NCBI GenBank assembly: GCA_907163375.1
Contig: CAJQUW010007090.1
Coordinates: forward strand, 248,001-312,000
Origin: Prostheceraeus crozeri
Taxonomy: Eukaryota > Platyhelminthes > Polycladida > Euryleptidae
Direction: 5' to 3'
DNA length: 64,000 nt
Below, one piece after another: positions 12,901 to 27,900 of the stretch (its first letter is position 1; each line of letters opens with the position of its first letter). The notes beneath the pieces were generated by a model, which saw only the letters and a list, made by a program, of their open reading frames with translations, was not told where the DNA came from and ran no database searches. The position numbers and the translations under genes are program-made.

Positions 12901-15900
12901 GTGTGACTTAATAAAATTGAAATATAGGAAATGTACTTATCTACATGTAGATAATTACACTTTCTCCAGCATCCTCGAACCGAAAAATTGACGATAAAAG
13001 AAGTGAATTTTCTTTTTTCTCTTCATAATTTCTGCAAACTAGTGGAATAATCGGGGTCACGAATTTCTAAGATCAATGCTGATCAGAAAGTAGTATTTCG
13101 AATTGGAATCGTTCAAAGACAAGAAATTTAATCCATCAGATTGGAAACTTGCACTGAATTAAACAAATTGCAATGAGTTATGTAAATAAACTTTGATGTC
13201 CTTATGATGTCGCAATTACCATATCATATTAAATATACTGACGAACAACACCAGGAAGTATGAGATATTAACTACGACTCATATGGCTAGAATCAAATCG
13301 GCAGAATACTTAACAGCACCGCTACCGGTACCTGACAATGCCGTAGGTTCCAACTCGGACATCGACAACCATGAATATTAATGGAAAAATAATTCGTGTA
13401 CTTCACTAGATTCATAAATCTGACTGTGGTAAAGTTTTGGTGAACAGTACATATAAGAAAGAAAGAAATTGATTTTGTCATTCTGGTTTACTTAAAATCT
13501 ATAAATCCAGATGACATGCAATATAACAACATTTTCATTTTTTTAGTATCTCGTTAAAACTTAGCACATAATGCAATCTACAGCTCCGGTTAGCAGGATA
13601 TGAAATTTAAGAGAGTCAACATTTAAAACAGCAAGTGTTCAATGCAAGCTCAAGCTGAAGTCAGAAAGCCTTTGCTAAAAAAGCAACTAAATTATTGCTA
13701 TTAACCTGTCAATTTGAGTTGGTAAAGTGAACTTTGTCAACTCTCCTTCTGGTAAACTTAAGTCCATTTTGTGGAAACTAAAGTTCTGGTACATCCTCAA
13801 TAAATGATTGAGAAGCGAAAACTCTATGTCTGCAGTATCCACTGTGAATAACTTTAAATCAATTTGAAATCAAAGTACACCCGTCGGAAATCCTAGATCT
13901 ATTTTTTATTATAACTTTTGCTATGAAGGCATATTATGATACGATTAATGAATTTTAAAATTGCATCTTTTGAAGCAGATTTTGCTATCAAAATTTTAAA
14001 TACATTTCGCCAAGCGTGACTTTTTAATAGATCATTTCTGAATTATCAATCATCAATTGATAACAATTTATCAATATCATAGCTAGCAATGATAATTATG
14101 ACCACATATTATATCTCATTATTATTATTATTATTACCTTTACCAATATTATGCCAATGATGCATGTATATATCAATGGATAGATAGCAATAAATCTATT
14201 AATCATTATTAATGATTGATTAACTAGGTCGAATATCTATGTCGGAAAACATCTATGACATGATACGTCCTTACCCTTAATTGCAAACAAGTTTAAGAAT
14301 AGGAGGTTGATTTTGGAACTTCTTGTAACAATTATTATTTCTCATCGTATGCATTGTAATTGAGATTCGCTCCAATGGTCGCAAAAAAAATGGTTTAGGC
14401 TTATTTAGACAGGAGTTGCAAAGTTGACCATGATGAACCATATGATCAATTTTTTTTTCGTGCTTAAGTTATTATCGGATGAATAATATGAAATTTATCC
14501 TATTTTTACTGAAAGTTTCTAGCGTTGGAACTGATCGTGTTTTCGTATTTTTTTTTATTATATAAATTATTATATTATACATTTATGTTTTATAGGACAG
14601 ATTTAATAAAAACAGATAAGATTTAAATGAATAATTAGTTAAAAGAATAAACTACTATATGCCGAATGAGGAAACTATGAAGTTCATCACGATGTTGCAG
14701 ATTAATATGGCCTACACTTGAGTCAACAAGTGCATTTCGCAGTGTTGACCGCAAAGAGCAACATCAGGAACAACATCTTTAGCGGGGCAGAACAGCTTCT
14801 GGCAAAGCTTTAACTGTGTTAACCGTAGTTCTTGGACACTTAAAATAAATTCCACGGTGAAACTTTGTCAGATAGTCTTGTGTGAGTCTATATGGAAGAA
14901 AGAAGGGAAACCAAAAAGTAAAACTCAAGCAATATAAACAGCGTTTTATACATCATGTTATATTTGTAATGTGAATGTATACAATAATACACAATATATT
15001 TTTAAAATATTTTAAATAGCATATTAATCGTAAATTTAAAAGAAATCCCAATGACTTTGATCATTATCTTTTAGAATAATTTGGTACAAGTTTTATTTCT
15101 TGTTTAAACACTCACCTGACTACGAGACTATAGAAAAAATGAAGAAATGAAACATCTTGTTCTTTTCACAAGATTAAGTATCGAAAACTACTCAGTTAAT
15201 ACAAACACAATTTTACATTCTTGCGACATACACAAAGCCGAATCCATGTAACTGAATTAAGAATTTCAGTTTCGTTATATTACTACAAGAAGTATGGGAT
15301 GGGTACATTCGATAAAAAAGCACATTCGTTACAGTTCACACAGTCTTTCTACTGATCATAGGAAATTTGCTTTGTTAGTGACATGCGGAGTAAAAAACGA
15401 GACACTATAGAGGAACGATTTAAATTCCCAAATCGAAAAATGTTGTTTATTAGATGATTTCTTACTCGACTTTGATGTACTCGGTTTTTCATTAATTTTC
15501 ACTGCAAATAAGATTTTGAGATGTCAAGAAAACTTTCAAATGTAGATTCAAACTTTTCTCCGAAAAAATTAAAAAGTACATTTAATGTGCAAAACTTCAC
15601 TACTTTAAATGTGTGCTGATCAGTGGAAAACTAGGTTGTCTTTACCAAGTGTAGGGATTCTGATAACATTCGTATACAGAAATAACTTTAAATACGAGTA
15701 TTAATGACATTTCAAATTTGATTGCTGAAACATTGGTGCAAGTGAAATGATTTGCCAAATTGTATTTGAACTAGTTGCCCTACATGAGCAAACTTGTGAC
15801 TAAAAGCTTGATTCGTCATGCATTTTGCTAGTAGATACCAATTTCCATGAAAAGTTTTGCTTCAGCAGATCAACTTGTCAGACAGTCAATCATGCTTTTA

Positions 15901-18900
15901 GCGTCCGTCTTCTATGGTTGTCAATGACATCAGTTAAGACTGTCGTGGGCTGCCGAAAGATCCTTCCTCCTTCAGCTTCCATCTTAAATAGCTTCCTGGA
16001 TCCTGGTCAACTCCGTGTATGACTGATGATCATATTACAACCGAGATCGAAGGAAGTTAGTTAAGTGAGATCTGCTCGGAAGATCCACGTCTCAAATACA
16101 CACTTTATGCGGTAATGCGGAAAAAAAATTTTGTTCACGTGCGTTGAACAATATATTCTTCAAAATATTTTCTTTCTTTTCACAAGTAACCTGGCAGTTA
16201 ATAAATTTAACAATTCTCAACAGATGCAACCACCACGAGACATGTCTCGGCCTGTTGGGCCGCATCGGTCGTGGGTCGGTTCGAACCAGCGACGTTGGAG
16301 CTAGAGGATGTGCAAGTATACCCATTAACCACAAGGCCACCGGACCATCTGTCGATAGGGTGAATTAGCCAGGAAGGCACTGCTTTAACGCATGGAGAAT
16401 GCAAGGAGAGCGAATTGCATTCTGCAAACACTTGCTGTCGCATCAGACATTGAGGTGTTTCACGCGGACGCTACTCATTACATGCAATTGATAAATATAT
16501 CAAATCTAAACAGATGTAGCCACCACAAGACATGTTCTCAACAGATGGTCCGGTATCCCTTTTGGTTAGAGGGCATGCTTGCAGAGGCCGAAACATGTCT
16601 CGTAGTGGCTAAATCTCTTGAGATTCGATACATTTTCATTCATTCAAACTGATTAGATTGTCTCTAAATCTGAGTTTCCTCTCATATCCCAAAGTCGATG
16701 TTTCAAATTAAGATAGAACTGAATTTACCCCCATGTACACGTGCAATTCAGACACGTTCGTGCACATCCGAGGGATGTTTGGACCTGAATGACACAAGTC
16801 ACTTCGTATTGCACTTTTTGATAGTCTTTAGGAATACGACACAATAATCGGCACTGAGTGACGAAAAATACAAATATCACCTTATATGAATAAATATGTA
16901 TGTGAAATATCCATTTCCATATAAATACATTTTGTATGCTTGATCTTCATCAAAGCCTTTATTAAATCATCAGTTTTTTCAGTACCAACCAGAACCAATA
17001 GTCAATCACAAGCATTTAGAATACTATGTCACTAATATTTGTAAGTGCAGCATTGCAAATGTAGGCATATTTGCAGGAACAGTACATTCTATCAAATATG
17101 AAGGAATGTCACAACCTGTGTTTTAAATATCCAGAGGTTGTCAAAAAAAATTTCGAACTCTGTTAGAACACATTTGAAAAATTTCATAGAAAATAAGTTT
17201 GGAAAACTATCGTGAGGACGGCAGCAATGTTCAGTGATATTCAAACAAAAGTCTCTAATGCATTAGTCACTGTCAAATGTATATCCAGAAAATGTTTCTT
17301 ATGTTGTTCTGCGATCATTTAGAGCCAACAACTTTACTTAATTTCGGCAATCATTAACATCGACCTCAAAAAGTACAGGACACCAAAGAACATAACTTTA
17401 CACATAGAGACCAAATGTTTTTCCTTTTTTCCAAGAGTTTTAGCCAAAATGTCTTAAATGAGTATGACACAATTTATAAGCTGTACAACAACATCATAAA
17501 AAATTCTGTAGTCTGAATATCACTGACATTAATTACATCGCAGTTCCATTAGAAATTAGTCTTTCTTAGTTCAATCCACAAGTCAATGTATTAACTTCAA
17601 GAGTTACACAAAATACAGTTAACGTCTGGGATAAGGGTTTGCATGCAAGGTAAAATTGTTCGTACCAAATATCACAGGATCTGTCCGCGATTTTCTAAAA
17701 TCTTTCGCTGTAAAACCCAATGAAGTATTTTAACATCAATTCTAATTCTAACGTCAGAATTTTTTCAGTGTTATTGATGGATCACTAAGTAATTGACTCA
17801 ACCATATCTGCCTCAGGATGAAAACATTCGGCTTCATTCTCTACTGTATATACCTTACACGTAGACAACTATTTTATTCGACGACTAATTAATCGTTGAG
17901 GAGACCTCTTGCATGTTTCCATTGACTTCTATTTGATAATTATTTGTTGAAAAATGACCCGACTGTATGAATTTTGTAGTCTATCGCGCCAACACGAACA
18001 AATACGTGACTGCGCACAAACTTAGTAGGCCTATGCTATATCTAGCACTGTATCTGGCATCATAAACTTTATTGGTTGGTGATATATAGATTTTTATAAT
18101 TAAACATGAAGCTAGAGACATGTCATGCAGAGATATGTCACATGAGAAACAATTCTCGCACATGCAATTAATGACATACGTGAGCCATGTACATGTACAT
18201 AGAGAATACAGCTATCAGTACACAATGTTAAACAATGAAAATGACAAGAACTTAAAATATAACACAACTTTACTTTACTTAGGCGCCTCACGGTCTTGTT
18301 CCTTCGAAACAACGATTTTTTTAATGCTGATGTTGACTCTATGCTTTTTCGAAACCATAAATGGAGTGAAGCCATCGAGCACCGTTGGAAACCCAACAAA
18401 GGTCCATAACTCATTGCTTACTTGGATCATATCTTCGGTCTCCTCTGTGGTTCGGTGTATGCCTTGACACTCATTTTGCTCAATCACGGCTTACCGAAAT
18501 CAGTGACATCTATTATCAATACATGATTTCCAAGGGACACCATAACTTAATAAACAATGAATACGAATGACTAAGATAATAACGGAGCTGCATTATGGAA
18601 TCGTTGGAACCACCTGAGTTTGGCGGGATTTGGACTCTTACGAGAATAAAGGCAGAAATTTTACGGAATCAGAGCTGAGGCAAATAGGTTTAAGGAGTAT
18701 ACAAAAGAGATGAATGTTCGGAAAATGGAGAAATCAAGGTAGCATGCAATGTTAGTTTGATCGTACCATGGATAACAGGATCTGTCCTTGATTTCGTAAA
18801 TTGCTTTGCTGCAAAGGTTCGATGTAAAAATTGGTGTTCCATATTGTGTGAGTAGACAATTATCTATTATAATCACAGACAGACTGTCCGTGCAAACGGT

Positions 18901-21900
18901 CGGTATGTTTTCATTTTAAAATTATAGTTATCAGCCAATCTGTGTACAATGTACATATTCTCGGTATTATAGTATAACATTCATGTACAAAACGTTTCAC
19001 CGATGCAACGGCCTCATCAAATTGTTGAAGTGGCCGGGTACCACTCATGCATATGTCGGCCCCGTTGGGTTTTTTAGCAATACTATCCGCCCACTTCATC
19101 TATGAATCAATAAACACGGTGCAAGAAAAGAATCCGGAATGAGCAAACTTCATTAAGTCTGCACATCCTCCAACAGTTCCCCGCTGAGGATATCCGGCAT
19201 AGTTTCTGATACGGGCAATATCAGCCTCCCACTACTTGACGCAATGTGGCCATGATTGATGCAACGACCGGGGCCGGGTCATCAGACGGTTCCTACCCTG
19301 GTGCATTAAGAACACAGGTCACACCATTAATAACTGAAACGAGCATGCGTAATATAAAGTTTTGATCTCCTTCTGATATGTTCAATTTTTAAACTATTTG
19401 TTGTCTGTGATATCCACCATGATTAGCAAATGCCGTTGTATCAATGAAAATGCGCATGCTTGTATAACAGTGACAATATACAGTAGTCAGGCCAATGATA
19501 GCAATTCAAACAGAAAAACAAAGACATTGCTTAAAAATAATAATGAGTAATCGAAAAACCTATGTGCACTTGACCAACTATGATGTATCAGCACAATCCC
19601 ACTACTCGACCGATTCCTAAATTTGGCGCACAGAGAAAGGGAGACATGGGGAGACAAACCTTTTAGCCCAAAACAGTTGCCTCTCATAGAGCAGAAAGAT
19701 AATAGTGACATTATCAATATATTACTTGAGATTGTTGATTCTCTTGAACGAGAGGAGCTTCGTGTATTTTTTCCACTTTTTAGAAAATGAACTTCAAATG
19801 CAAGTTATGACGAAGTTGTTATTCAAGAAGATAATATAGCTAAATGTACCCAGGGTTTTAAAAGTTTAGTTGATTAAGAAAGTAAGTAGGTATTTAGGTC
19901 CTCTACTTTAGCTTCATTGTCATGTAAGAAGGAAATTATGACTTCGAGAACGAATGTGTCCCAACTGTTCCATAAAACATTTCTAAATTTTACTATGATT
20001 AGAATTAATAATGTTTCCGATATATGATTCGGTGCAATGGATCACTGTAATCAAACAAAATCAATCATCATTAATATGGTTTTTAAGGCGTTCTACACGC
20101 AGCGACAACTAAGAATGCAAAATAAAAGTTTATGTTTGTCTGCCATGTGTGTTGACCACAGAGATAAATTGCTTTGCTTTTCATGTATGGGCCTACATGT
20201 ACTTTCCTCAATGCTGATGGTAACGGCACGGCCAGATCTAGTTTTGAGGGGAAAAAAAGATCAATTTTCCATTGAACATAGTGCAAATTCAAACCTGAAA
20301 TCTGACGAACTAGAACACTGACACCGCATTCAACGTACACAGTCAATAGATTTAGATCGTGAGGAGTCGAACAGTGTGAATAAGATTTCCATTTGACGAA
20401 TTTATCACCTTGATTTTATCAAATTGAATTGAAGATATGCACTTTTCACTTGACAGACTTGCCTGCAATCTGACCGTTGAGGTCCAAGATTCGATTATAC
20501 GAGCTACTTCTGCACTGTGCGCACTCGGCCAATCACACAATCAAAAGAGAGACGGATATCTATGCCAATCTCTATCCCTTACTACCATTGCATACAATGA
20601 CTGGGATAGGATTCTGACTGCTCTAGACTAGTATAAACGCAAATGAATCTCTGTGGCGCTGACAAACCCATAGAAACAATGATTATGAATATCTTTAGGA
20701 GAACTTGATAATATAACATTGACATGGATTTTTGAGGGCAACAATATATGACATTTGACGGCGCGAAGCGCCTGAAAATGTTCTACATTGTTGGCCGAAA
20801 AAATCTATGTCAATACTATTGTGCGTAATTGAAATGGAGTGGGCAGCAATCATAGAGTAGGGATATATAGGTAGAGTGTCAACTCAAAAAAGTATCTGTA
20901 TACAGTGAAAATTTTATATGAAAGGATTCAGTTTTTTTGCGGAGATTGCGTTCCCGTGATCCGAAAAATTATTTGAGCAGTTTTAAAAAAGTCAAAATTT
21001 TGCAAATTTACATACAACCGACATGGAAATCCCTTTCAAAGTAGTATGAAACAAGTTGGATATCAAAGGGAATGAATATTTGCTAATGATTCTAACTAAG
21101 CGGAAATTAAGCTAATTTGCAAGGGAATTTCATGAGCCGCATTATAATGGAAGTCTTCATGAAAATGTCGAAATCTTATTTTGTTTTCTTGGCTGAAATT
21201 TCAACTTTTATTTCAATTTTCACCGGCATGATTTTATGATTCACTAACTTCATGTTTCATTTTTTGAATCTGAATAGTGATGTGGACCCATTTATATCTT
21301 TCAAAGTTGATTGAACTCATTGTCTTTGATTTTGTTCTACCACTGATGATATGATCTCGCGTAAGAAGATTATCTTGAGGTCAAGCATGAAAGCAATACC
21401 AGGTCACCGAGTTGCTTATTTAGCAAACATTACCTCTCTAAGGCTGTCATGACACGGAATCTGTAAAATAATATCATTCCTTTCTGCATCATACCATCAT
21501 TATCAGTCAATTCCGGTGTAATTTCTTCAAAACTGCAAAACTTTGCATATCTCACATTTGGTGACAATACCACTTGTATCCCCCACGAGTTCATTCAATA
21601 AAATCGAAAGTGCATACACATTGGGGATTTAATAAATGCGGAGTTACCACTCTAATATACTTACTCTATGGCGGCAATGTAGGAAAAAAGAGGGCAGCAA
21701 AACTATGAATATACAATTTTGCACATGCAGATATACGCTGATTGAGATTTCAAAAATGTCTTTCACATGCATTCATACAGATATCACCATTACGAGATGA
21801 ATTGCTGCCTTCCTTTTTTCCACATTGTACCATAGCCAAATTACGCACAATAATGATCGAAGCAAAATCTTTGTCAGTAAGTTCGCAACGACAAATCCTC

Positions 21901-24900
21901 TCTCACAAAGGAAACATCAAAAATACTAATAACGTTCTAAGAAATAATAAAACGCATTTCATTGAATTATATTGTCGATTGTTAAGCGTCATTTTGTGTA
22001 ATTGAACCAATCATGAACAGTCGAAACTCACCATCATACATGTAAGCCAGTTTTGGCTGAGATGAGGGTCTAGCAACGGAGATATAGGATCTGACATTCA
22101 TTTGGGGTGCGGCTTTTGCAGGCATGAAGCCGGGTATTGAAACACTGAAAATGAGCAATTTTGCATTTATTTGTAACTGCTATCTTCATCATAGATAATC
22201 GTGAGAGTCACCTGACGTTGTTCTGTCCCAGAAGAATTCTGTTGACGTCCATTTCCAAAAGACGAGGAGTATTTATGGTTGTCAGGCTGTCACTGAGATA
22301 GTTTTGACCGTTCTGTGCAGTCGTTGGCTGAAAAGAAAGCAGGACTTTTATATAATCGATCAACAGTAGCGGAAACCGAAAATTCTGGTGGACGATTAAA
22401 TTGTCATGTCCATTATGAGACTACGTTATGAGATGCACTATATGCATATAATAAAAAGATAAAAATATGGTTTTGCCTTGCATCGGGTTGCCAGAAGTCC
22501 TCCCACGAAACGTTTATACTACGGAATCAGCGATTACGTTTCATCCATAAAATAAGTTTCTTCGCTCTGCATACGGTAATTGCATGTACTTACAAATGGT
22601 TATGTACTTACTGGTTATGTACTTCAACGACTTTTTGAAGTTTTTATGACGAATTCATTGTACTAGAGAATTTCTGCATAATTTCTTCTGATTAAGTTTG
22701 ATCAAAAGACTCCGTTGGCGGCAGTTGCATTCAAGCAAATTAGCTTAATGAAAGTAAACACAACATAATATGAAGATGAATTGCTTATAACCTGAATTCA
22801 AATTTTGAAATGCTAATTTTAAAAATGCATGCATCGGAAATTGTGACTTTAGAGAGAAAAGAAAACAGTATGTCGCATAAGAATTGAAATTCATGAAAAG
22901 ATGGGCAAAAGCATCAAGTCCTTGCGCACGACACTGTCTTTATATCTTGTGACATCTTTAGAATTGAGGATGACAGGGAGCAGCTCTATTCCCAACATGA
23001 GATAAGGCAAAGAAAAGAGGACAAATATCCATTCTCTTCAGTAAGTTGTCAATAGTGATAGTAGAATTTGATATATGATGCAAATCATGATACTTTCTCA
23101 TTACGACAAATCCCATTTATGTCTACATATGATTGAAAGCTGCGCTCAGTGCATGAAAAACAAAAAATGATCCTCAAGTGCATAACTAAAACTTCAAGCA
23201 GGAGCACTCAGCTGCCTAAGTTAAGCAAACGACATTGAAGGATGATTTATTAGAAGAAGTGAATAACATATGTGACGGATAGATTCAGAATGACGATGCG
23301 AGAACATCGTGAAAAAGTTTGTTGTTAGTGAAGAAACATTGCAATGAAACCGCCTAGAGAAGTTTAAATTCGTTTGCGCATACTTTTGTGAGATTTTGAT
23401 TTAAACGTATGTCTATAAAAGTGTAGTAAGAAATTCTGATTAAAATGATTTGACGATTTACGAGGACATTGTTCGCACTGTTGATTTTTATCAAAATTCT
23501 GAGGGTTTTGATCGGAGGAGAGGAATAAGTCTTCGACTGAGAAAATATGTGTGCACCAATCTCAAATTAAATAAGATTAATACTTATATATTCTCTAAGT
23601 CGAAGACTTATTCCTCCTCCGATCAAAATTAAAATCCGACTGATAATAAAACCTGTTGAATTTTTAGGGTTCATAGCATTTCCTTAAAAGCAATGATATA
23701 GAAGGTTGTTGTGTATATAAAGTTTGAGTATACAGTATAAAATGGGCTATACAGTATGATCGACAGTTTGAGTTAAAGCGATGAAACAAATAAAGTTCTG
23801 TCTCTATCTCATTGCGATAACATCATTATGTTGCCCTGTTAAAAAATTCCTGATGTCCCCCGAGGCTCTGTATTTAGACACTAAAGGCGCTTACAAAGTC
23901 CCGTCATTTATGAAGAAGAATGGTAGAAGCACATAGGATTCATCGAAAACATGACAGATTACAAGCTGCGATAGATTGAGTATTATCAAGATTTAGATGG
24001 AGCTTCACCACATTTTCAATAAAAACTGCAAAGAAACAAATGGTTGACGACTGACTGCAAATTGGAGGGAAGCATCAGATAAGCCTATAATACTCTATAA
24101 AATCAGCGCTTTTCAACACGAATTGACTAAAATGTAATTGTTTGAATGTGGACCAAGAAGACTTTTTGACGAATTTTAAAATCACACAGAACAGCAAATA
24201 TCGGTTATGCTGAGAGGAACATTTTGAAAATGTCTCTATCGATTTTGGGGTGCGACCAATAGGGACGTGAGCTGCAGTTATAATTGTACATTTTCAAGGT
24301 TTTTAACTAATAGTAATCAATTATTTATTTATGAAAAATAAATTACACTGTAAGTGTTCCGTCCGCATGAAAACTTGAGACATCAATGATGATGTCAAAC
24401 AGATATGAAAAAGTGGTCGTTCTTCAAATCATCATCTCATTGACAGCTTCATCTTGACAAGCCTGTGGCTGAGTGAAATTTCTACTTTCACATCTGCGAC
24501 AAACAGGCTGCTACAGTGCTCAATATCGAAAAGAAATAATCACCATTGTCGTCGACATCGACGCGATTTCCTGATATCTGTATGATTTCCATTGTGTTCG
24601 CTTAAGAACAGTAAAAGTGTAGTAGATTTTACTTTTTCTGCTAGTGATCGATCTCAGATCAGAAATATAAGGTATTTCGTAGAAATATACTTGGATTTCG
24701 TCTCAGTTTGACTGACATCAATGTTGCTGAATTGAGTACCGTATCATTAATGTTGGAATCTTGTGTTCATTACATGAGATGAAGGAATCATTGACCGGAT
24801 GTTTATCTTTGACCTAACTCCGAAGCCATTGATTTTCGAAGTTCCATCAACGACTTCGAAATGCATAGAATATTAAGTTCTATTTGGTTAACTCCAATTG

Positions 24901-27900
24901 TAATAAAAAATTGTTTGTACTTTCTAAGTAATGAATTATCTGTAACCATGGTGAAAAAATGAACAATATTGTATAATAAAATATAATGAAATTAAGCTTA
25001 TAAATACATCACACACAATATCTCGAATTTCGTCTGAGATTATAACTAAATTGCAGTGTAGGCCATTTACAGACAGTTATTTTTGTTTTCCACTTATTCA
25101 TCAATTTTCTCAGTAACGTACACGCCTTCGATTAACACGCTCCTATCTCTATCGAGATTTTCTTTCCCAGTCAACTTACTGACCCTTCATACTCCAATTT
25201 TCTCATAAGCTTTGTCTAATCGACAGTGTTCGCGAAGAGGGAATGACCATTTACTGTCAGCCTTACACTATCTACTATGGACAATTAACGATAATGACTC
25301 ATGACCTCGACATTTAAAATGAACAGCTCTTCAAAACCGTCGTCACTTGCATCATTAACAGGTCGAGAAATTGTTTTGCTCAGTTATTATTTGCAGTTGT
25401 TGGGAATGACAAATTGGTGCTGCTATATGCTACATGACGAATTAATGCTGCATAGCAACAATTATTCGCAATTGTCACAGTCAATTGAACACGAGAATAT
25501 ATGATGACGTTTAAACCTAACTATTCCTCTGGGGTCTCAGACAGTGCCAACATGGTCATAAATTGTTGAATCACATCGATGCATTCAGTTCGAATGCCCT
25601 CCCTCTGGCGATTTCGAGCACAAAAACCGCAAGCTAAAGTCATTACGCTGCAGATATCAGTAGTTTAGACGTAGAGAAAATAATTGTGATAAAAGTTTAG
25701 AATTTCTGGACTTTCTATTTCATCGGTTCAGACATAAGATCGAACTGAATTGGTATTTGGGGCATCAATACTCTTCAATAAATTTCACATTTTAAGATGA
25801 ATACTATTTTTCCAAGTCATATATTATTTGACATACGATTTCTAGCGAAACTGACTTGAACTTCTTATGAGCTCTTTGCCATTTGTAACCGGCGATCTGC
25901 TTGACCATCAATTCAAAATCTGTTTGCATTTATGCTATCTGACAACAGTTTCCGTCTACATCTACACACACCTGTATGGACACACCGACACCAGAAGAGC
26001 TCAAAGTCTTTCCACACGATTTCCACGTCACTCCAAACCTCGGCTCAAAGATGATTACATCTTTTTCACATGATTTTTTTCTATAGAATGTCTATGTTAA
26101 ATATACATACAATTTGTGACGACAGTTCCGCATAATTCAGCTTCTTCAGTTAAGACCATTTACTATGTTTTTTCATGCATAAAGTCTGATAAAGTGATTG
26201 CTTTCCTTAGTATTCAAATTTGTTTTCATTTTATGAAGTTATAGTCAGCTTTTGAAGTATCATAAGTTTTAAAGTATGTTTCACTCTCAATATGCGACTC
26301 TATTCTCCAAAATAGTGCTTTGTTTCTAACCGAAATTACTTAATTCATCATTGAGACATCATCGTGACTTCAATTGATATTTGAAGCATGTCTCATGTCT
26401 GAGGTGATGAAATGTTTGAATAATATAGAACTGGAAAATAAGAAGTCGCTGTAAATGTCTTATATATGTCATATACATGTATTTGGGATTACTTACGGCA
26501 AATTATTGATGTATCCAGGATTACGGCACCTTACTTTCCTCACCAATGCCTTGTTCCAATAGAAAATAAAGCACTGTTTTCAAATAGAAAACATGCTTTA
26601 TATCAGATAGAGTAGTTTATCCTTATACTTTGAGAAAATAAAGCAGTCAGACCTTCGGGCTTCGGGCTTCGTCCTCTGAAAGCATTCGAAATAGGTAGGC
26701 CTACTCTATAATACATGCTGTATTTTGTTGACTAGCTATGGCATGATGTAAACCGAGCCGTAGGCGAGTTTCATGTGTCATAGCTGGTCAATAAAAGTAG
26801 TATACACATGTGTATACAAAATGATGTATCTTATAATCTTATAACACCATAGAAGGAAGTGTCATATTACACTGACTCTATTCGCATTAACGGTTATCTA
26901 TGTACATATTGGAGCAATTTTCCCTACTGCTGCAAAATGTCAGGTTAGAGATTTACACAGAGAACTTCCCCACGAGGTTGATAGCATAGGAATTGTTCGA
27001 CCTCCGATTGTCATCATTAAAGACCTCTTCGGATGGGTATTATTCATATATTATATGAAACAATAACTGGAATCGCAGAATGTAATAAGACTGGAATAGA
27101 TGGAATAGACTGGAAGCATGATGACAATGATGTGTCCTATGAGTAAGTATCATAGAATGGAAGTTTTATCTTGATAGCGGAATAACCATGAATTTTAAGG
27201 AACAGAGAAAATTGAATATTATACGAGTATGTTAGTTTGCATAGAAATATTTATATCTTTGCTCACATAAATCAATGCTCCGGATGTACTTACAAACATA
27301 CTGCCAAATAAATCGATGTGTTTGAGTTTAACCGAAAAGCTGAAACCTTGCTTGACGAATTAAAAATATATGTACAATTGTCAAAGCGTGGGTAATTGCA
27401 TCCAATGAAAGGCACCGACCACCAATATACTTGCTTGTCATGCGACTCATTCAAAAAGTGATCTTTAGCTCAAGCTTACAAAAGCGTCTTTTAACTCTAC
27501 CTACAATAGTAAATTTGTCGAAATGCGCTTCTGGAATTCGATATCAGCGTTTTGAGCTATACTGCTGCTATGCTTGATATGCTTATCAGATATCATTTTC
27601 CAATCTTACTACTCTTCTAATGTGACAAATATTGCTAAAAAACTCCGATCTCAACATCTTCAATGACATATGACTGCGAGCATAATGTAATGCACTTCAG
27701 GCAGCTATACATTGCGACACGAGCAGGTAGTGAAAGTACATTGATGTCCTTTACAAAGGTAGGGTAAATGACCAACTCAATGCACGATAAAAGATGACTG
27801 TCGTGCGGCTGGTTGTCATGTACATTTCAGATTGATGATCCGTAACAAAACATCAGATACATCAGATACAGCGTGTTCTTCAGTATAAATGATAACAATC

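Larger units (their letters stand above)
9999..22031 (-). other. Intron 8 of the nine-exon gene (about 12.0 kb)
   Basis: The donor at the 22031 end is GTGAGT and the acceptor at the 9999 end is CTTAG. Apart from the SINE pair at 16.2-16.6 kb, the direct repeats near 17.6 and 18.7 kb, the coding-like scrap at 18.95-19.25 kb and the dispersed repeat at 20.5 kb, it is AT-rich sequence with no recognised feature. An ATT microsatellite sits at about 14118-14137. Confidence 0.8.

Noticed and set aside
16218-16375. A functional tRNA gene
   Set aside because: Box A and box B are recognisable, but the arms do not fold into a cloverleaf by eye and a related partial copy lies nearby, so a SINE is the better call.
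18275-18487. 70-codon minus-strand frame (ends KEQDREAPK)
   Set aside because: The composition is somewhat protein-like, but frames on both strands overlap here and no splice context or family was recognised.
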